From positions 58,519,942-58,583,941 of the forward strand of contig OY997641.1 in assembly GCA_963921795.1 (NCBI GenBank): 64,000 nucleotides of DNA, in the 5' to 3' direction. Made by a program: the position numbers and the translations under genes. This stretch comes from Nannobrachium achirus (taxonomy: Eukaryota; Chordata; Actinopteri; Myctophiformes; Myctophidae). The notes below the pieces were generated by a model. That model was given only the letters and a program-made list of their open reading frames with translations. It ran no database searches and was not told the origin of the DNA. Positions 32,478 to 44,524 of the stretch are shown in pieces; position 1 is the stretch's first letter, and each line of letters opens with the position of its first letter.

Positions 32478-32982
32478 CCTATGGTTTGCGAGAGACAAAT
32501 AATTGAATGTGAGTTTTTGCGATTCCCATTATAAGTCAATGGGGAAAATTAATTCACTAATAAATTAATATCAATTAAACTATTGAACCTTTCTCTTAGC
32601 AAGTTACTAGCCCACGATTCCCGAGTAAGCCGGTCGATTTGACATATGGCGCGAGTGTGTGGTGGCAAAACTGTGGGACTAGTAGCGTGCCGAAGTTTAG
32701 GAAGTTCAGGCTACATACAGACACACAGACACACAGACAGACACACAGACAGACCCACACGGCCACGTATAGGGAGCCTGTGCTTCACACAGCTCCAAAA
32801 ACAAATGAAAAAGGTTATGGAAAAAAACACGGCCTGCTCACGTATTAGGAGGGTAGAATGAGTCACCACAAAAAATAATGGGTGTTTTTAATGAATGGTT
32901 AAAATGGAGTTTGAAGTTACAATGGGTGTGTGTGGGGAGAGAAGCCCTTCCCCTGTTTCCCTGTTGAAAGTGGAATATCCCT
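32478..32982. other. repeat-like flank, no gene
   Basis: Continuation of the sequence interrupted by the hAT element, with an (ACACAG)n-like stretch at 32705-32755. No coding signal. Confidence 0.5.
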
Positions 32983-33855
32983 TTAAGGACTATATATAAT
33001 TTGCATATATGACATATAATCTAAATCAAAAGAGTTTTGATGAATAAAACCATGGTTCATCCTGCTTTTGTTTGTTTGACGAATTATGCATCAATAACGA
33101 ACCTTTTCTGCTATACGTGTATGAGTTTCAAGCCAATTATTCACGCCTGATCTAAAATTAGGATAGAATTTCAAATTCCCCATTTAGGCTAACCTAAAAA
33201 AACACATTTAGTTCAAGTTTCTACCTTGTTTAGTCAAAAGGATTTGCACTTAAATAGTTTCAGCCTTACAGTGGCGGTCATGTTGGATTTCTCAATTTTG
33301 AGCCATTTAGGAACAATTTTGAGCATTATATACAGCAAATTTGGATTCAGCACCCCTCAATACCCCTAGAACAGTTGTATATAATAAATATTCGCAAAAT
33401 GCCTTCGGGGTTCTGATTTTCTGAAAATTTATCCTGTCTATAAAGTCGATGGGAGCCCAGCTTGATTTGGCCGCATCTGTGCAAGATTTTGAACTTTTAG
33501 ACTGATTAGCACGAGAAAAAAAAACCCTAAGGCCTCCAACTAACATGAATACTCACCCATACGTGTATTGTTTTCTGAGACCATTTCTAGCCCACAGAAT
33601 GTTTTTTGTGCAAAACAAATGCCTGCAATGGATTCAGCATCATGACAAACCCCTAGTTAGACCCCTCAGATCCTCCTTAAATACCCAGAAAAAATATATT
33701 TTTCTGGGTATTTTCCTCCTGTATAGAAAGTCAATGGGAGCCCAATTGGATTGCGCAATACGGCAGTACCATGGGGTGCCCATCTTGGCACCCATCTTAA
33801 AATGATTAAGTATGTTATGGACAACATCTGTGCCAAATTTGGCGAATTTGCGAGA
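32983..33855 (-). repeat. long interspersed repeat, right (inverted) copy
   Basis: Starts TTAAGGACTATATATAATTT and is the inverted partner of 25411-26384, with the same order of blocks. It lacks the palindrome-bearing insertion of the left copy. Confidence 0.8.
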
Positions 33856-34242
33856 ATCTGAACCAAAATATCCCTGGCTTCCCCGACTAGTATGGATCTT
33901 CTTCTAAATGCACATTTTCATATAGAAAAATATCCAGGTCCACGCGTTTAGAAAAAGATCCATATTCGTGTAGCCGGCACCTAAAGCTATCAGTCACTCA
34001 CAATGCAGGAAATGTAATCAATAGAATCAGGATCAGAGATATTATTTTGCCAGCTACATTTTGCGGTCCCAGTGTATCACGGTGGAACACATAGATGTGT
34101 ATTCTACAACCACACCTATCTGTCTCTCATCAGGGAACATTGCAGACCTACGGTACATACAAAGGCACTGTTGGGCTAGATTCTTCTAGCCCAGACCTTC
34201 AGTTGGGAAACTAAAATCATCGGCCGCAGTTGGCCAACATTA
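33856..34242. other. no recognised feature
   Basis: Unique-looking; nothing supported. Confidence 0.5.
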
Positions 34243-34390
34243 GACTATAGCAGGGGTCTTCAACAGGGGATCCGAGACCCCTTGGGGGTCCTCAGAGGTC
34301 CTTCAAATCTTTGTGTGATTGAAACTTTTTTTCTACTTTTTTATAATAACCACTTGAACCCTAACGTCCATATTCTGAGAACTTTAGCCA

Positions 34391-34463
34391 AACATAGCAG
34401 ATCTACATGCTCACAACGCCTCACGCTGCGAGGCGTTGTGAGCTTGTAAATCGGCTATTTTCG
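34391..34463. repeat. dispersed hairpin, CACAACGCCTC stem version
   Basis: AGCAGATCTACATGCTCACA ... TGTGAGCTTGTAAATCGGCT around inner stem ACGCCTCACGC/GCGAGGCGT. Confidence 0.85.
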
Positions 34464-34519
34464 GCAAAGAGGTTTGGTGAAAAAGAGCACACCAAGTACA
34501 GAGTGAAAGGTCAAGTTTA

Positions 34520-34798
34520 TTAAAGGTGATACACCATGAAATTTCACTTTTCCTATTTTAAAACCTTTTTTTGGGGTCCCACTAGCACCTTCTATCCTCA
34601 CAAAGTCCCATTTCTGACCGTTGTGTCTTTCTCTGGTTTTGAGAAGGCGAAGGTTAAAAATATCCCACAGGTTCTCAAAACAGGCTGTCCAGATTTGCTG
34701 CCGATGATGACGTCATCATCGGCTGTTTTTGAAGAAAAAAAAAATCAGCCATTCAAAAAAGAGAGAGACTTTTTAAATGCATGGTATATCACCTTTAA
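34520..34798. mobile_element. MITE with TTAAAGGTGATACACCATG ends, nested
   Basis: Inverted ends TTAAAGGTGATACACCATG and CATGGTATATCACCTTTAA. It is related to 5512-5976, sharing ACACCATG and TTTTTTTGGGGTCCCACT. Confidence 0.72.
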
Positions 34799-35984
34799 GT
34801 ATCGACAGTTCAAGTGGTTAAGGTGAGACACCCCAGGGGAAAACATGAAAAAATTAAAAATTGTAAATCTTGAGATTTTGTGCTATTTTGCTTCCTAAAC
34901 ATGTCTTCTTTCAAACTAATGCAAAATAAACATTCAAAATACACACATAGATGTTCATTTCATGCGTGAAGGTCCCGAGTAAACACCATTTGTTTTCATG
35001 CATTTTTTATAAATAAAATATATATATAGACAATAAAAAATAAATAAAAGATGAATCAAAGAAACATGGCCCCCTTTTTGATGAATCTAACATGATTAAA
35101 ATGGAGTTTGAAGTTACAATTGGTTTGTATAGGATGGGGGTGCGTCTGATCTCTAATTTTTCTCAAAATGTGTTTTTCCTCATACTTAGGTACAAAAATC
35201 TCCACTTAAGTTGCACACACCTACACCAAACCTTCCAGTTTCATTTGTATCTATATCCTGCTAAAAACATGGCGAAAATGTTTTTTTTATGACTGTTGAC
35301 ACTATTTTCTGATTTATGGAATGATAAGAGATATCTAAGATCCCCTCTGTAATTTGTTTTGTCTCTAATATGTCAAGAAAATGAAAAATTGTTTTGAACC
35401 TGGCTTTATACAATCTTCAGATTGATGTACCTGAAAAGTATGCAAAATAGGCATTATTAGCGCATATAAGGCCTAATTTGCCTATCTAAACATAATTTCA
35501 GAAAACTTGTAATACAAAAAGTCTTAGTCTTAATGTAAGTAATCAACTGGAGAAGTGTCATTGTGGTAGCTATTAGTTAATTTTTTTTACCCTATTAAAT
35601 TTTACCCTATTTAAGGCGTCTCGCCTTAAATATCTGATAACACAGATTGACATGATTGCCACGTTGTCAAACGATGAAACTATATGGAATCTGGGGGTCC
35701 CTGCTTCATCTCTCTCTCAGCTAAGGGGTCCTTGGCCTGAAAACGTTGAAGACCCCTGGACTAGAGACCGTATCGTTTAACGTCATCATGCTTTGCTGCA
35801 TGAATTTATTTGTAATGCGATCAGGGATTTGTGTAGCAGTCGATGTACAGTATTACCACGGAACACTGGCACACAGCAGCTTCTAATAGTGTGCCTTCTC
35901 TAGTGATGCCAGCATACCTCTTTGAACCATTAACACCGGGAACGCATCTTTGCTACGTTAGATTTTCACCACTTTAACCATTAT

Positions 35985-36102
35985 ATATTAGATATACAAG
36001 CGCACAGCGCGGCACTCGGTGCCGTGCTGTGAGCTTGTAGATCTGCTATTTTGGAAAAATCTTGAAAATTAGTGCAAATCTTTAAATATATATATATGTG
36101 TG

Positions 36103-36141
<39 letters not shown>

Positions 36142-36260
36142 TATTATTATTATTTTTTAAGCAAACCTTTGTAAATTCTGGGGTGGTCCCTGGAACAAAA
36201 TATTTTGAGATGGGGGTACATATATTTCTAGGGGTTCTTGATGTTAAAACGTTTGAGCAC
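35985..36260 (-). mobile_element. degenerate TTAA-type MITE fragment
   Basis: Hairpin at about 35988-36054 (TAGATATACAAGCGCACAGC ... GTGAGCTTGTAGATCTGCTA), then the inverted interior (CTGGAACAAAATATTTTGAG). An (AT)n stretch lies at 36085-36137. Confidence 0.6.
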
Positions 36261-36487
36261 CACTCATAGAAACATACGTTTTTTTTTTTTTTTCAGAAAA
36301 CCGAGGACGTTTTTTGGTATTTTTCAGGACTAAATTGATTAATGGTATAACATTATTATTAATTAGCTACAAAATCATACAGTTATTGTTTGCAGATTCT
36401 TTTTTTTTTCTTTTTTTTAACAGAGCTTTGGCAATATTTAGTCTGTTTAATGCCAATGCATTCAGAGAGGAACAGAGAGATGCTTGA

Positions 36488-36493
<6 letters not shown>

Positions 36494-36521
<28 letters not shown>
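36494..36521. repeat. (GA)n microsatellite
   Basis: About 14 GA units. Confidence 0.9.
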
Positions 36522-36632
36522 CTATATTAGTCTATGAAGCACATGCACAGACATGTGTTAGATTGTCCTTCTAAATAACTGGTGCATGTTGGGCGTCCAA
36601 TGAGCTCCCCTATCAACCGCACATGCATGCGT

Positions 36633-36638
<6 letters not shown>

Positions 36639-36689
<51 letters not shown>
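36639..36689. repeat. (CA)n microsatellite
   Basis: About 25 units, followed by CGTGTGTGCACACAC. Confidence 0.9.
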
Positions 36690-36692
<3 letters not shown>

Positions 36693-36860
36693 TGTGCACA
36701 CACACTCGCTGAGAACGAGCGATGGGGGAGGATGAAGGGAGAGTCAAAAGGAGAGATCAGAGAACCTCAAAGCAATGCTAACATGTACTGTAGGCCCTGC
36801 TGTACAAGCAGAGAAGGGTGCTTCCAAACAAACAGAAACATCTATTCCAATAAGTAGACC

Positions 36861-37343
36861 TAGGGGTGGGCCGTGGGCGATATGGTGATAATTATCGTTG
36901 AGACGATACAATGTCTCCACGATATGCCTTTTCAGAGATATCGTATATACCGTGATACAATGAGGGAGCCTTATTAAAAATCCTGTTGAATTGTTAATAC
37001 AGAGATTCATTGCAGAATTCAATTTAAACCTGCATTTTGGTCTAAATCAGTAGTTCTCAAACTTTAAAATGTCAAGGTCTCCACTTAACTCTGACAGTAT
37101 ACACATGAAACCAAATGGACCTGTAAGGGTCCATTTGGTTTCATTTGTATACTGTCAGAGTTACATACTTGTAAAGTTCAATTTAGACCTCCCAAAGGGA
37201 ACCCAGAGAGTCTAGTTTTTGTCATGTACCTTGAAAAATAACCATAAAAAGCAACGCGAAAAAGAATTGTGATAAAATCGTGTATCGTGATACAGCTTGG
37301 GAAAATATTGTGATATTGTATTTTTCCATATCGCCCACCCCTA
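36861..37343. mobile_element. hAT-type MITE, TAGGGGTGGGC ends, copy 1
   Basis: Ends TAGGGGTGGGC and CGCCCACCCCTA with a perfect 8-bp duplication AGTAGACC at 36853-36860 and 37344-37351. The interior has many ATATCG/CGATA words. A second element's start (CAGTAGTTCTCAAAC, 37048) and a 76-bp hairpin at 37087-37162 are nested. Confidence 0.9.
37087..37162. repeat. hairpin with AACTCTGACAGTATAC arms
   Basis: Arms of about 35 bp with one mismatch and a 5-base loop; not related to the AGATCTACAAGC family. Confidence 0.85.
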
Positions 37344-37351
37344 AGTAGACC

Positions 37352-37963
37352 CTTGGGTCCATTTTGGTAGCATTTCTACATTACAAATTAACACCCAGGT
37401 TGAGGTATTATGGTCACAATTTCCACGTGACAACACCCCCCCCCCCCCCCCCATCATCATAGCAGTAGCTACTGTATCTGTATTTTTGTTAATATCTTTT
37501 TTGAACGGTTTCCATCCTGGTTTCTCTTTTCTCTCCAGCTCTAAACTCTATACCTGTCCTCTCTCTTCTCATGAAAACAGCAAAATGGCGGGAGTGCACA
37601 CGCACTCACGCACGCACGCACGCACGCAAAACAAAGTGCACGGTGCACCCACTACTTTACACCTGAAACCCCTATGACTCTGATTTTCAGATGTGAGTTT
37701 CAGAAAACTGCCAGGATTTAGAAGAGACAGTTGTATAATCGGCCTCGGGTCTAAATGTTTTTTTAAGCGACCAGCTCCAGTCCAGATAATATCTTGGTCT
37801 GGTACGAAGGAACTGAAGATGCTTCCAGAAGCACTGGCGCTGGCAACAGGCCTCGCTCCCCAGGGCAACATCAGTGCCAGGATGACGCTTCTGCTTCCTC
37901 TCCCCAAGCAGACTTGACACAGCGTTGTTGACTAGGCACTCCAGACACATAGAATCACATCAC
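37352..37963. other. C-run and unassigned sequence
   Basis: Poly(C) at 37436-37452 and ACGC repeats near 37603-37628. An open frame at 37693-37917 is not recognisable and has no splice evidence. Confidence 0.45.
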
Positions 37964-37971
37964 ATCGACAG

Positions 37972-38537
37972 CAGGGACGTGCTGGCCATTGGGAAAAGCG
38001 GGACAACTCCCGAACGGCCGGTTCATTCCCGGCCGATCCAGGCCGGCCATTAGGAAAATAATTAAAATAACATTTTGGCCTTCGTTCCATTTTGGGTGCT
38101 AGGCGGCCAATAAAGTAAATCGTCACTGTCGGGCAGAAACCTTGTATCTCCAAGTTTCAAATTTGTAATTATTTTCACACAGCAAAGCCCTGCTTCATCA
38201 TACAAGGCCGTCGCACAAAAGTAGTGAAAACAGCAGATCTACAAGCACACAACGCCTCGCGCTGCGAGGCGTTGTGTGCTTGTAGATCGGCTGTTTTCAC
38301 TAGTTTAAATCATTTTTTAAATGATAAATATAAAACAAACGGTTTTGGACATACAAGGTTTCCACCCGACAACGACGAAATATAGCTCATGTAATTGGCC
38401 CACTGGCTTGTCACTTGGCTTGTCACAAATCTTCGAGTAGCAGCAGCGCTATAGAGAGAGATCTCTCTCTATAGCGCGCAATGAGGGCCTCTCCAACTCT
38501 TTTTCCCGGGCTGAATCAGGGGCCCAGCACGTCCCTG
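37972..38537. mobile_element. hAT-type MITE, CAGGGACGTGCTGG family, copy 1
   Basis: Ends CAGGGACGTGCTGG and CAGCACGTCCCTG; flanks ATCGACAG and ATCCACAG match at 7 of 8. It contains the MITE 38119-38380 and a perfect 32-bp palindrome at 38446-38477 (GCGCTATAGAGAGAGA and complement). Confidence 0.88.
38119..38380. mobile_element. ATCGTC..GTCGGG-type MITE, nested
   Basis: Ends AATCGTCACTGTCGGGCAGA and CACCCGACAACGACGA. The central hairpin at 38225-38303 has arms GATCTACAAGCACACAACGC and a CTCGC/GCGAG inner stem. Confidence 0.8.
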
Positions 38538-38609
38538 ATCCACAGGATACAGCTTAACCCTGGCATCCCTATTTTGGGCCTGTCAAAGTGGACATTTTCC
38601 AAATGTTCA

Positions 38610-39035
38610 GTGATTGCGACCGTCAGGTCGCAGTTACTATCAAAACCTCCACCGGAGTTTGTCTGTCTGTCTGTCACACGTCACACTTTTGCCCTACTCA
38701 TATCTCCGCCACCGTTGCCCCGATCCATGCCAAACTGTGCACACACACTCCTTGGCTGCCAGACCACAACCTCCACTCATTTCTCATATGGCCCTCTTCT
38801 AGAGCCACCACAAGGCCGATTCTTGCAAAACACATTTTTGGACACTGCTCCTGCAGATTTGGCCCTAAAATCACGCAAAGCGGCACACAGTATCTCTAAA
38901 GTCATGTCATCAACATGGATCTGTCCCATTTACCATATTGCCTCCCGATTGGCTACCATTGCCTTCTAAAGTTTGTGTAAGCGACCTGACGGGCGCTTAT
39001 CTCCCGATTTAGGGAGTCTTACTGGTTTAAAATAA
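38610..39035. repeat. repeat with GCGACCGTCAGGTCGC terminal hairpins
   Basis: Inverted GCGACCGTCAGGTCGC at about 38617 and GCGACCTGACGGGCGC near 38980, with (GTCT)n inside. The right end (TCCCGATT.AGGGAGTCTTAC) recurs inverted at 56468-56535, and short forms lie at 23694 and 40423. Confidence 0.55.
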
Positions 39036-40245
39036 AATAGCTAATATAGCTAAACTCATAACGGGCCGCAAAGCGCTGTGATCTTGTACAGTGGCTATTT
39101 CTTTTGCTATTTGCCGTATGATGAAGGATATAGTGCTTAAGTGGGAAAGACATTCTTTACATACAGTCTGATAACACATAGTACAAGAGCTGCAAACTCA
39201 TTTTATGGTTGCTGGGAGTGAGGTGGATGGCATCATGATTTATGCGATTTGATTACCATGCAGTCGAGCCAGCCCGGACTGAAGGCTACGATACAAACTT
39301 GTTTGATTTAAAGACCAGGAAAATATTGCACTATGACTGACAACTCGGAATGAGAATGCGACCTTCGTCGCGCATTAAACGCAACGGGGCTCAAGGGCAT
39401 GCATGAAGCAAGGCTAAAAGACTGTCGAGATTTGGGCCTGAACGTCATTTTGCAAATGTGTCCGCAAGAGCAAGGAAATCATCGCATATCAAGCCCAATC
39501 CGTCAAATAAGGCTTGTCGTATGGTCGGCCGAGACGGCAACACTGAGGTGACGTCTAGGAAATAGAAGTGTTTTATGGTGAAACCAGCTTATGTGGGTCC
39601 CAATGAATGGATCATAGAAGCACGGCTTATACTAAATACAGCATATGCAGCAGCATCTGTGTGCACATTCTGTCTGTTGAATGTTATCACACACACACGC
39701 ACGCACAAATGCACGCACGCACGCACACACACACGCGCGTGCGCACGTCAGCATCTCGCGGCTCAGTGCCAGCTCAACAGAAAGGCTTAAATGGAGATGT
39801 CAACATAGCTTAGCGCTGCTCTCGTCGCCCATTTAGATATCAAACGCCTACAGACAAACTGGCAGGGCTATAACACCACTAACTATTCGTCTTAGGCTAT
39901 TTAATACTTGTGTCTTAATGAGCCATGTTTTCATACAGCTACCAGCGAGTATTAATGCCCTGTGAATAAAGTGTACCAGTTTGCACTTCCTCTTGCCATT
40001 TATCAAAATGCAGCCTACCATTTGTCAAAAACAAAAGTGCACACAACAAGCACAAGTGAAACATAAGTACAAATTGTACAGGACAGGTACAGTAATTACC
40101 AAAGTATGGAAACGTGTTGCTGTACTCCTAATGGATCTAGAAACTATGCGGATGATGACATCTGCATCTGCATGCATGATGACCATGCAAAGCAGGCAAC
40201 CGGAGTTCCTTACAAAGTGGAGACTGTGTGCCAAGGTTGGTCCTG
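39036..40245. other. no gene; hairpin remnant and CA/CG-rich tract
   Basis: CTGTGATCTTGTACAGTGGC at 39075 is a decayed hairpin arm; ACGC/CACA tract at 39688-39748. The rest looks unique. Confidence 0.45.
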
Positions 40246-40440
40246 GGAGGCCATAGCTGAGTGGTTAGTGATCCCGCCTGGGAAGCCAGAGGCCCTGGTT
40301 GTCCCAGGTACGATTCCAGGCCAGGCCAGCGATGTGTTGATGTGTTTCCCTGAGCAAGACTCTTAACCACTAATTGCTCCCCGAGTGCTGTAGAATTGAT
40401 GCTCATTCACTGATCCTATAGTTGCGACCGCAGGGAGCAG
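40246..40440 (+). mobile_element. tRNA-derived SINE, third type
   Basis: Leu/Ser-tRNA-like head with CATAGCTGAGTGGTTAGTGA (A box) and GGTACGATTCCAGG (B box), then TTTCCCTGAGCAAGACTCTT, the linker typical of fish SINEs. Confidence 0.7.
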
Positions 40441-41356
40441 TTATTGTGAAAACCTTCAGCAGTTGTGTCACACGTTACTCTTGCCTGTTACACTGTAATG
40501 CTTGCCTGTAACGGCACACACATCTTAAAGACCTTAAAATGAGGAAGGCGCTCACGTTGAGGGCTCTGAGCGGCCTGTACTCATTATGCAGAATGTCCCG
40601 TTTCACAAGGTATGTATTAAATGTATTTAAAAAAATGGGAAAAAAAAGAAAAAAAAAACGTTTTTGCAGCCCAAGTTTACATAGGGATGAAGAGGTTAAT
40701 GTATTGTTTTGTAATAATCTATCTATACATTTTTTATTCCGTTTTAGTCAGTCTTTTGAATAAAGTAAGTCTTTGAATATCTTTGACCCGATTCTATAAA
40801 CGTCTTCTAAATCCTTCGAAGGTTTTTGAAAAACGCATGTTTCATGTCAAGGACCCCTAGAATTATATGTGTTTGGCCGCCGACCCCCATCTCAAAATAT
40901 GTTGTTCTGGGGACTCCAGCAGCAGTTTTGTTATTCATTGTCATTTGGTTTACCTCCAACGACCTTCAGCATGCCAGGGAAATGCACATCAAACTGAAGC
41001 AGAGTGCATGGGGCAGTGATTCATCCCGGGGAAGTAGACTGAGGCTGACCAGCACAGCACCTTTACTCCTTCATTTAGACAGGATGGATGATGCTGATGA
41101 CTCATCTAAGCTCCCCGATAGCTTCGTTTTTCCTACCCCATATCTATCGGACAGTGAAATAATTATTGACGTCAATAAACACAGTAAACATCTTATACGT
41201 TATAATAGCATTTGGGTTTATTCCAGGGAAGGGATCTTACAAGCATCAGAACGACATGGTTCCAGATCAATTCTTCGTACGTTAACACAGTGATACAAAG
41301 GTTTTATACACATTGGGGGTTACGTATGACGTCTTCACGTCAAGCCGTCAGTCGAC
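40441..41356. other. MITE interior fragment and unassigned sequence
   Basis: 40785-40915 repeats the interior of the TTAA-type MITE (GACCCCCATCTCAAAATATG). The open frame at 40826-41293 starts inside it and is not a recognisable gene. Confidence 0.45.
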
Positions 41357-41364
41357 ATATTAAT

Positions 41365-41765
41365 TAGGGGTGGGCAATATAATCGATATGGCAATAGATC
41401 GCGATAGTTTATTTGCCAATACTGTATCGATACTTCAGGCCGTAGTATCGCGATAGTTTGAGGAAAATAAAATATGTTCCCATGCATAGGAACCAATAGT
41501 AGAAGTCCGGTCCTGACACTCCGCTGCCTCTAGATGTCACTGTGCTATAGTAACTACTTCCCCTTGGTTAAGTGAGTGAGGTCTTTCAAGAAAATGGCTG
41601 CGAACGACGAAAACAACATTAGAGCAGTGTCCTCAGCTTTTAAAGCTGACATATCGCAATAGTATAGTATCGCAAATATTCGCAATATATCATGATACTA
41701 TTGCATCGTGACCCAATATCGTGATACGTATTGCATCGTGAGATTCTTGCCAATATCCACCCCTA
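41365..41765. mobile_element. hAT-type MITE, TAGGGGTGGGC ends, copy 2
   Basis: Ends TAGGGGTGGGCAATAT and ATATCCACCCCTA with a perfect 8-bp duplication ATATTAAT at 41357-41364 and 41766-41773. The interior is rich in ATATCG(C/A)AATA words. Confidence 0.92.
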
Positions 41766-42084
41766 ATATTAATGTGCTCCGTTTCCTAGGCAACTATAGG
41801 GTTGGTGGTGACATCAAAACGTTAAACAACTCCGGGGTTAACTTGATATTATGGCTTTCTGTGAGACATTCTACCAAAACAATGCTGATAACAGCCTCAA
41901 AGGCACAGGCATTTTAACCAAACGGAAACTCCATAGACATGCTGGCTACCTAATATGAACGAGTACATGCAAATGAAATATATATCTATACAAGAGGGAT
42001 AAATACACATTTTCACTATCACTCCCTTTAGTTCAGCGTTGTGTTCTTTGAATCGTTTAAGTTTATTTTATTGTAATTGTTTTG

Positions 42085-42480
42085 ATCCCATTAAGACCTA
42101 GATCATTTTAACCATTATTTTAGGTTTTAACTATTAAAATAAATTGTAGATTCACAAGCTCACAGCCTCGCTGCGAGCTTGTAGATATGCTATTAATTAT
42201 ACATTTTGTTACTCAAATATTTGCTTCTGGGGGGGGTCCCTGAATGATACACAATAGTTTGAGATGGGGGTTGACATGACAAGGTTTGAGAACAACTGAC
42301 ATAGAAACATGTGATTCATCAAAAAGCTCAGAAGGATTTAAGACATGTATAGAATCAGGTCAAAATAACTTTTCACGATTTAAAAAAAATATCAGATCTA
42401 CAAGCCCACAGTGCGTGTCATGTGCAAGTTGTGAAACAACGATGCGACACGTTGTGGGCTTGTAGATTGGCCAAAGTGCT
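42085..42480 (-). mobile_element. diverged TTAA-type MITE
   Basis: Hairpins at 42133-42196 (short, GCCTCGCTGC inner) and 42391-42475 (GATCTACAAGCCCACA...TGTGGGCTTGTAGATT, with inner GTGCGTGTC/GATGCGACAC and a long loop). The interior is inverted and decayed. Confidence 0.65.
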
Positions 42481-42780
42481 TAATGTGTGTTTTGTAACAT
42501 TATAATTTATATCTGCAAAGTATCTAGTAACTAAAGTAAAAAGAAATTACAGTATTTGGATCCAAAATGTAGTGGAGTAGTGGGTGGTAGGTGTCTGATA
42601 AAATGAATATTAAATATCTAAATACTGAATCAAGCAAATCAAAATCTGTCCAGGGTGTTCACAAAAGCCTGAGTAGACAATAAAATGACCAAAATGTTGT
42701 TTTCTTTTCTTTAAAAAAAAAAGTAGAATATCCCTTTAAACACTGTACGTACGTAGGCTAAATATACTTTACAGCACTGT

Positions 42781-42880
42781 CGCCGTGCAGCATCCATCCA
42801 TAGCATACATGGGCAACTGGTGGCCCGGGGACCACATACGGCCCCCACCTTCACTTAATGTGGCCCGCAGGTTGATGTCG
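42781..42880. mobile_element. hAT-like terminal fragment
   Basis: GGGCAACTGGTGGCCCGGGG and ATGTGGCCCGCAGGTTGATG resemble the end of a hAT-family repeat; no boundaries are found. Confidence 0.4.
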
Positions 42881-42924
42881 GAATACTGATATCAAACATA
42901 TAATTTTCCGAATGTCTGAGTGAG

Positions 42925-42927
<3 letters not shown>

Positions 42928-42957
<30 letters not shown>
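42928..42957. repeat. (CTGT)n microsatellite
   Basis: About 7 units. Confidence 0.85.
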
Positions 42958-43178
42958 GAAACAATGTTTCTCCTCAGTGGCTGGAGCAATTGATCTGAAA
43001 TCGCATCACCATTAGCATATGAACACACCTGACATAACTGTGAAGCCCGTTTGTCACTTACACAAATCATATGCTGTATATTAGCATTTTCATGGTGTAT
43101 CTACTATCTATTCTGCATCTAGCATGAGGCACATCTATTCTGCATCTAGCATGAGGCAACATGTTTAACCAGCTCTCT

Positions 43179-43284
<106 letters not shown>

Positions 43285-43345
43285 GCAGGCGGGTGTGTGT
43301 GCAGGCAGGCGGGTGTGTGTGCAGGCGGGCGGGCGGGCTGGGGGG

Positions 43346-43530
43346 GACAGTATCTCTGTAGCCATTAAACGAAACAGGTTTCTTACATTGATGCTCCTAC
43401 ATCATGCAAGCACCAGTTAAAGTTACTTTCCATCCCTCATATACTGTGTGCACAGTGCACATCCCATAACCCACACACTGCACATCATTTTGGAGCTCAT
43501 ATCTTTGAACGGGTAAGGGCTAGTATTATT
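43346..43530 (+). repeat. second copy of the 25205-25410 repeat
   Basis: Same CAGTATCTCTGTAGCCATTA start and TTTGGAGCTCATATCTTTGA end, with a 20-bp insertion carrying GTGCACAGTGCAC. Confidence 0.7.
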
Positions 43531-43910
43531 GATTTCAGCCAGTTAAAATTCCAAACAAGCAAACATGACCCGCTTTAATTACTTCAGTTTATATTAGTAG
43601 TTGAATGACTAGTAGTATTAAAATGTCTTTTTATGTCCAATGTATTATTATACTTATGTAAGGTTAACATGAGTATAACTAAATGCATAGCGTTGTACAA
43701 CAACACTACTCCATCCTTAAGGTTATACAATCGCTAGCATTTATGTCTGTTTCGATGGAGACATGTAATAGCATAATTGTCCAAGCTACAATAAAGATGG
43801 CAGCGCATAGTAGTGTCCAATCTGCTGCGATGTCTGCCTCAGATTACTTACTTACTGACGTTGTCATTGGGAGTGACTTGTTACTAAGCAACTGTAACTC
43901 CACTACTTCT

Positions 43911-43966
43911 ATGTATGTATGTATGTATGTATGTATGTATGTATGTATGTATGTATGTATGTATGT
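43911..43966. repeat. (TATG)n microsatellite
   Basis: About 14 units. The flanks 43531-44170 hold no gene that I can support. Confidence 0.9.
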
Positions 43967-44175
43967 ACCGTACCGTATGTATGTATGGTTTGGATGCATC
44001 GCTCGATCAACCTGATTGGCTGACCCAGGGCTTAGCGAATCAGGCGAAGAGAAAACAGAACAATGGCTTAGAACAAAGCTCTGCACACTGAATGCTGCCT
44101 GCATCCACAAGCTGGACAGACTCCAGTGGGGTGTTTAACTGGATCTGGACTGGAGGCTAGTGGGCATTGTGTGTG

Positions 44176-44177
<2 letters not shown>

Positions 44178-44257
<80 letters not shown>

Positions 44258-44258
44258 C

Positions 44259-44300
<42 letters not shown>
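44178..44300. repeat. (GA)n microsatellite, interrupted
   Basis: Long GA tract with GACA interruptions near 44252-44272. Confidence 0.95.
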
Positions 44301-44302
<2 letters not shown>

Positions 44303-44369
44303 GTGTTGCCAGATTTTGCAAGAGAAACAAGCAACCAGATCTATGAAAACAACAAGCCCAAAAATAAGC

Positions 44370-44524
44370 AAATTAGGCGCAGGAAGAATGACGTAGCCAG
44401 TTCAGGGGGGAGATCTAAGAGGTTGGCGGCGCGCCCCCAGGTGGGCGGAGTATTATATTCCGCCCCCCCACTCAGAGTATCTAGGGTACTAACCCTACAG
44501 TGCTTCAGTTGCTAAACTCAGCGC
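44370..44524 (+). repeat. A1 repeat of the split-repeat element
   Basis: 155 bp starting AAATTAGGCGCAGGAAGAAT and ending AACTCAGCGC. It contains the near-palindromic TATTATATTCCGCCCCCC and TAGGGTACTAACCCTA. Confidence 0.9.

Larger units (their letters stand above)
34251..35758. mobile_element. hAT-type element, CAGGGGTCTTCAAC ends
   Basis: Ends CAGGGGTCTTCAAC and GTTGAAGACCCCTG; flanks GACTATAG and GACTAGAG match at 7 of 8. It contains the hairpin at 34391-34463 and a MITE at 34520-34798. No transposase is seen. Confidence 0.85.

Noticed and set aside
33545-33805. 86-residue frame conserved between 25459-25719 (minus) and 33545-33805 (plus)
   Set aside because: Conservation is at DNA level between two copies of a non-coding repeat; the opposite strand is equally open and conserved.
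37693-37917. Host exon of unknown gene
   Set aside because: Open on both strands, with no convincing acceptor/donor pair and no recognisable domain.
38610-39035. Helitron, from the GCGACCGTCAGGTCGC hairpin near an end
   Set aside because: No TC...CTRR termini could be placed, and inverted rather than 3'-only hairpins are present.
44126-44515. Arg-Glu and Ser-Leu repeat open frames
   Set aside because: They arise from the (GA)n microsatellite at 44178-44300.
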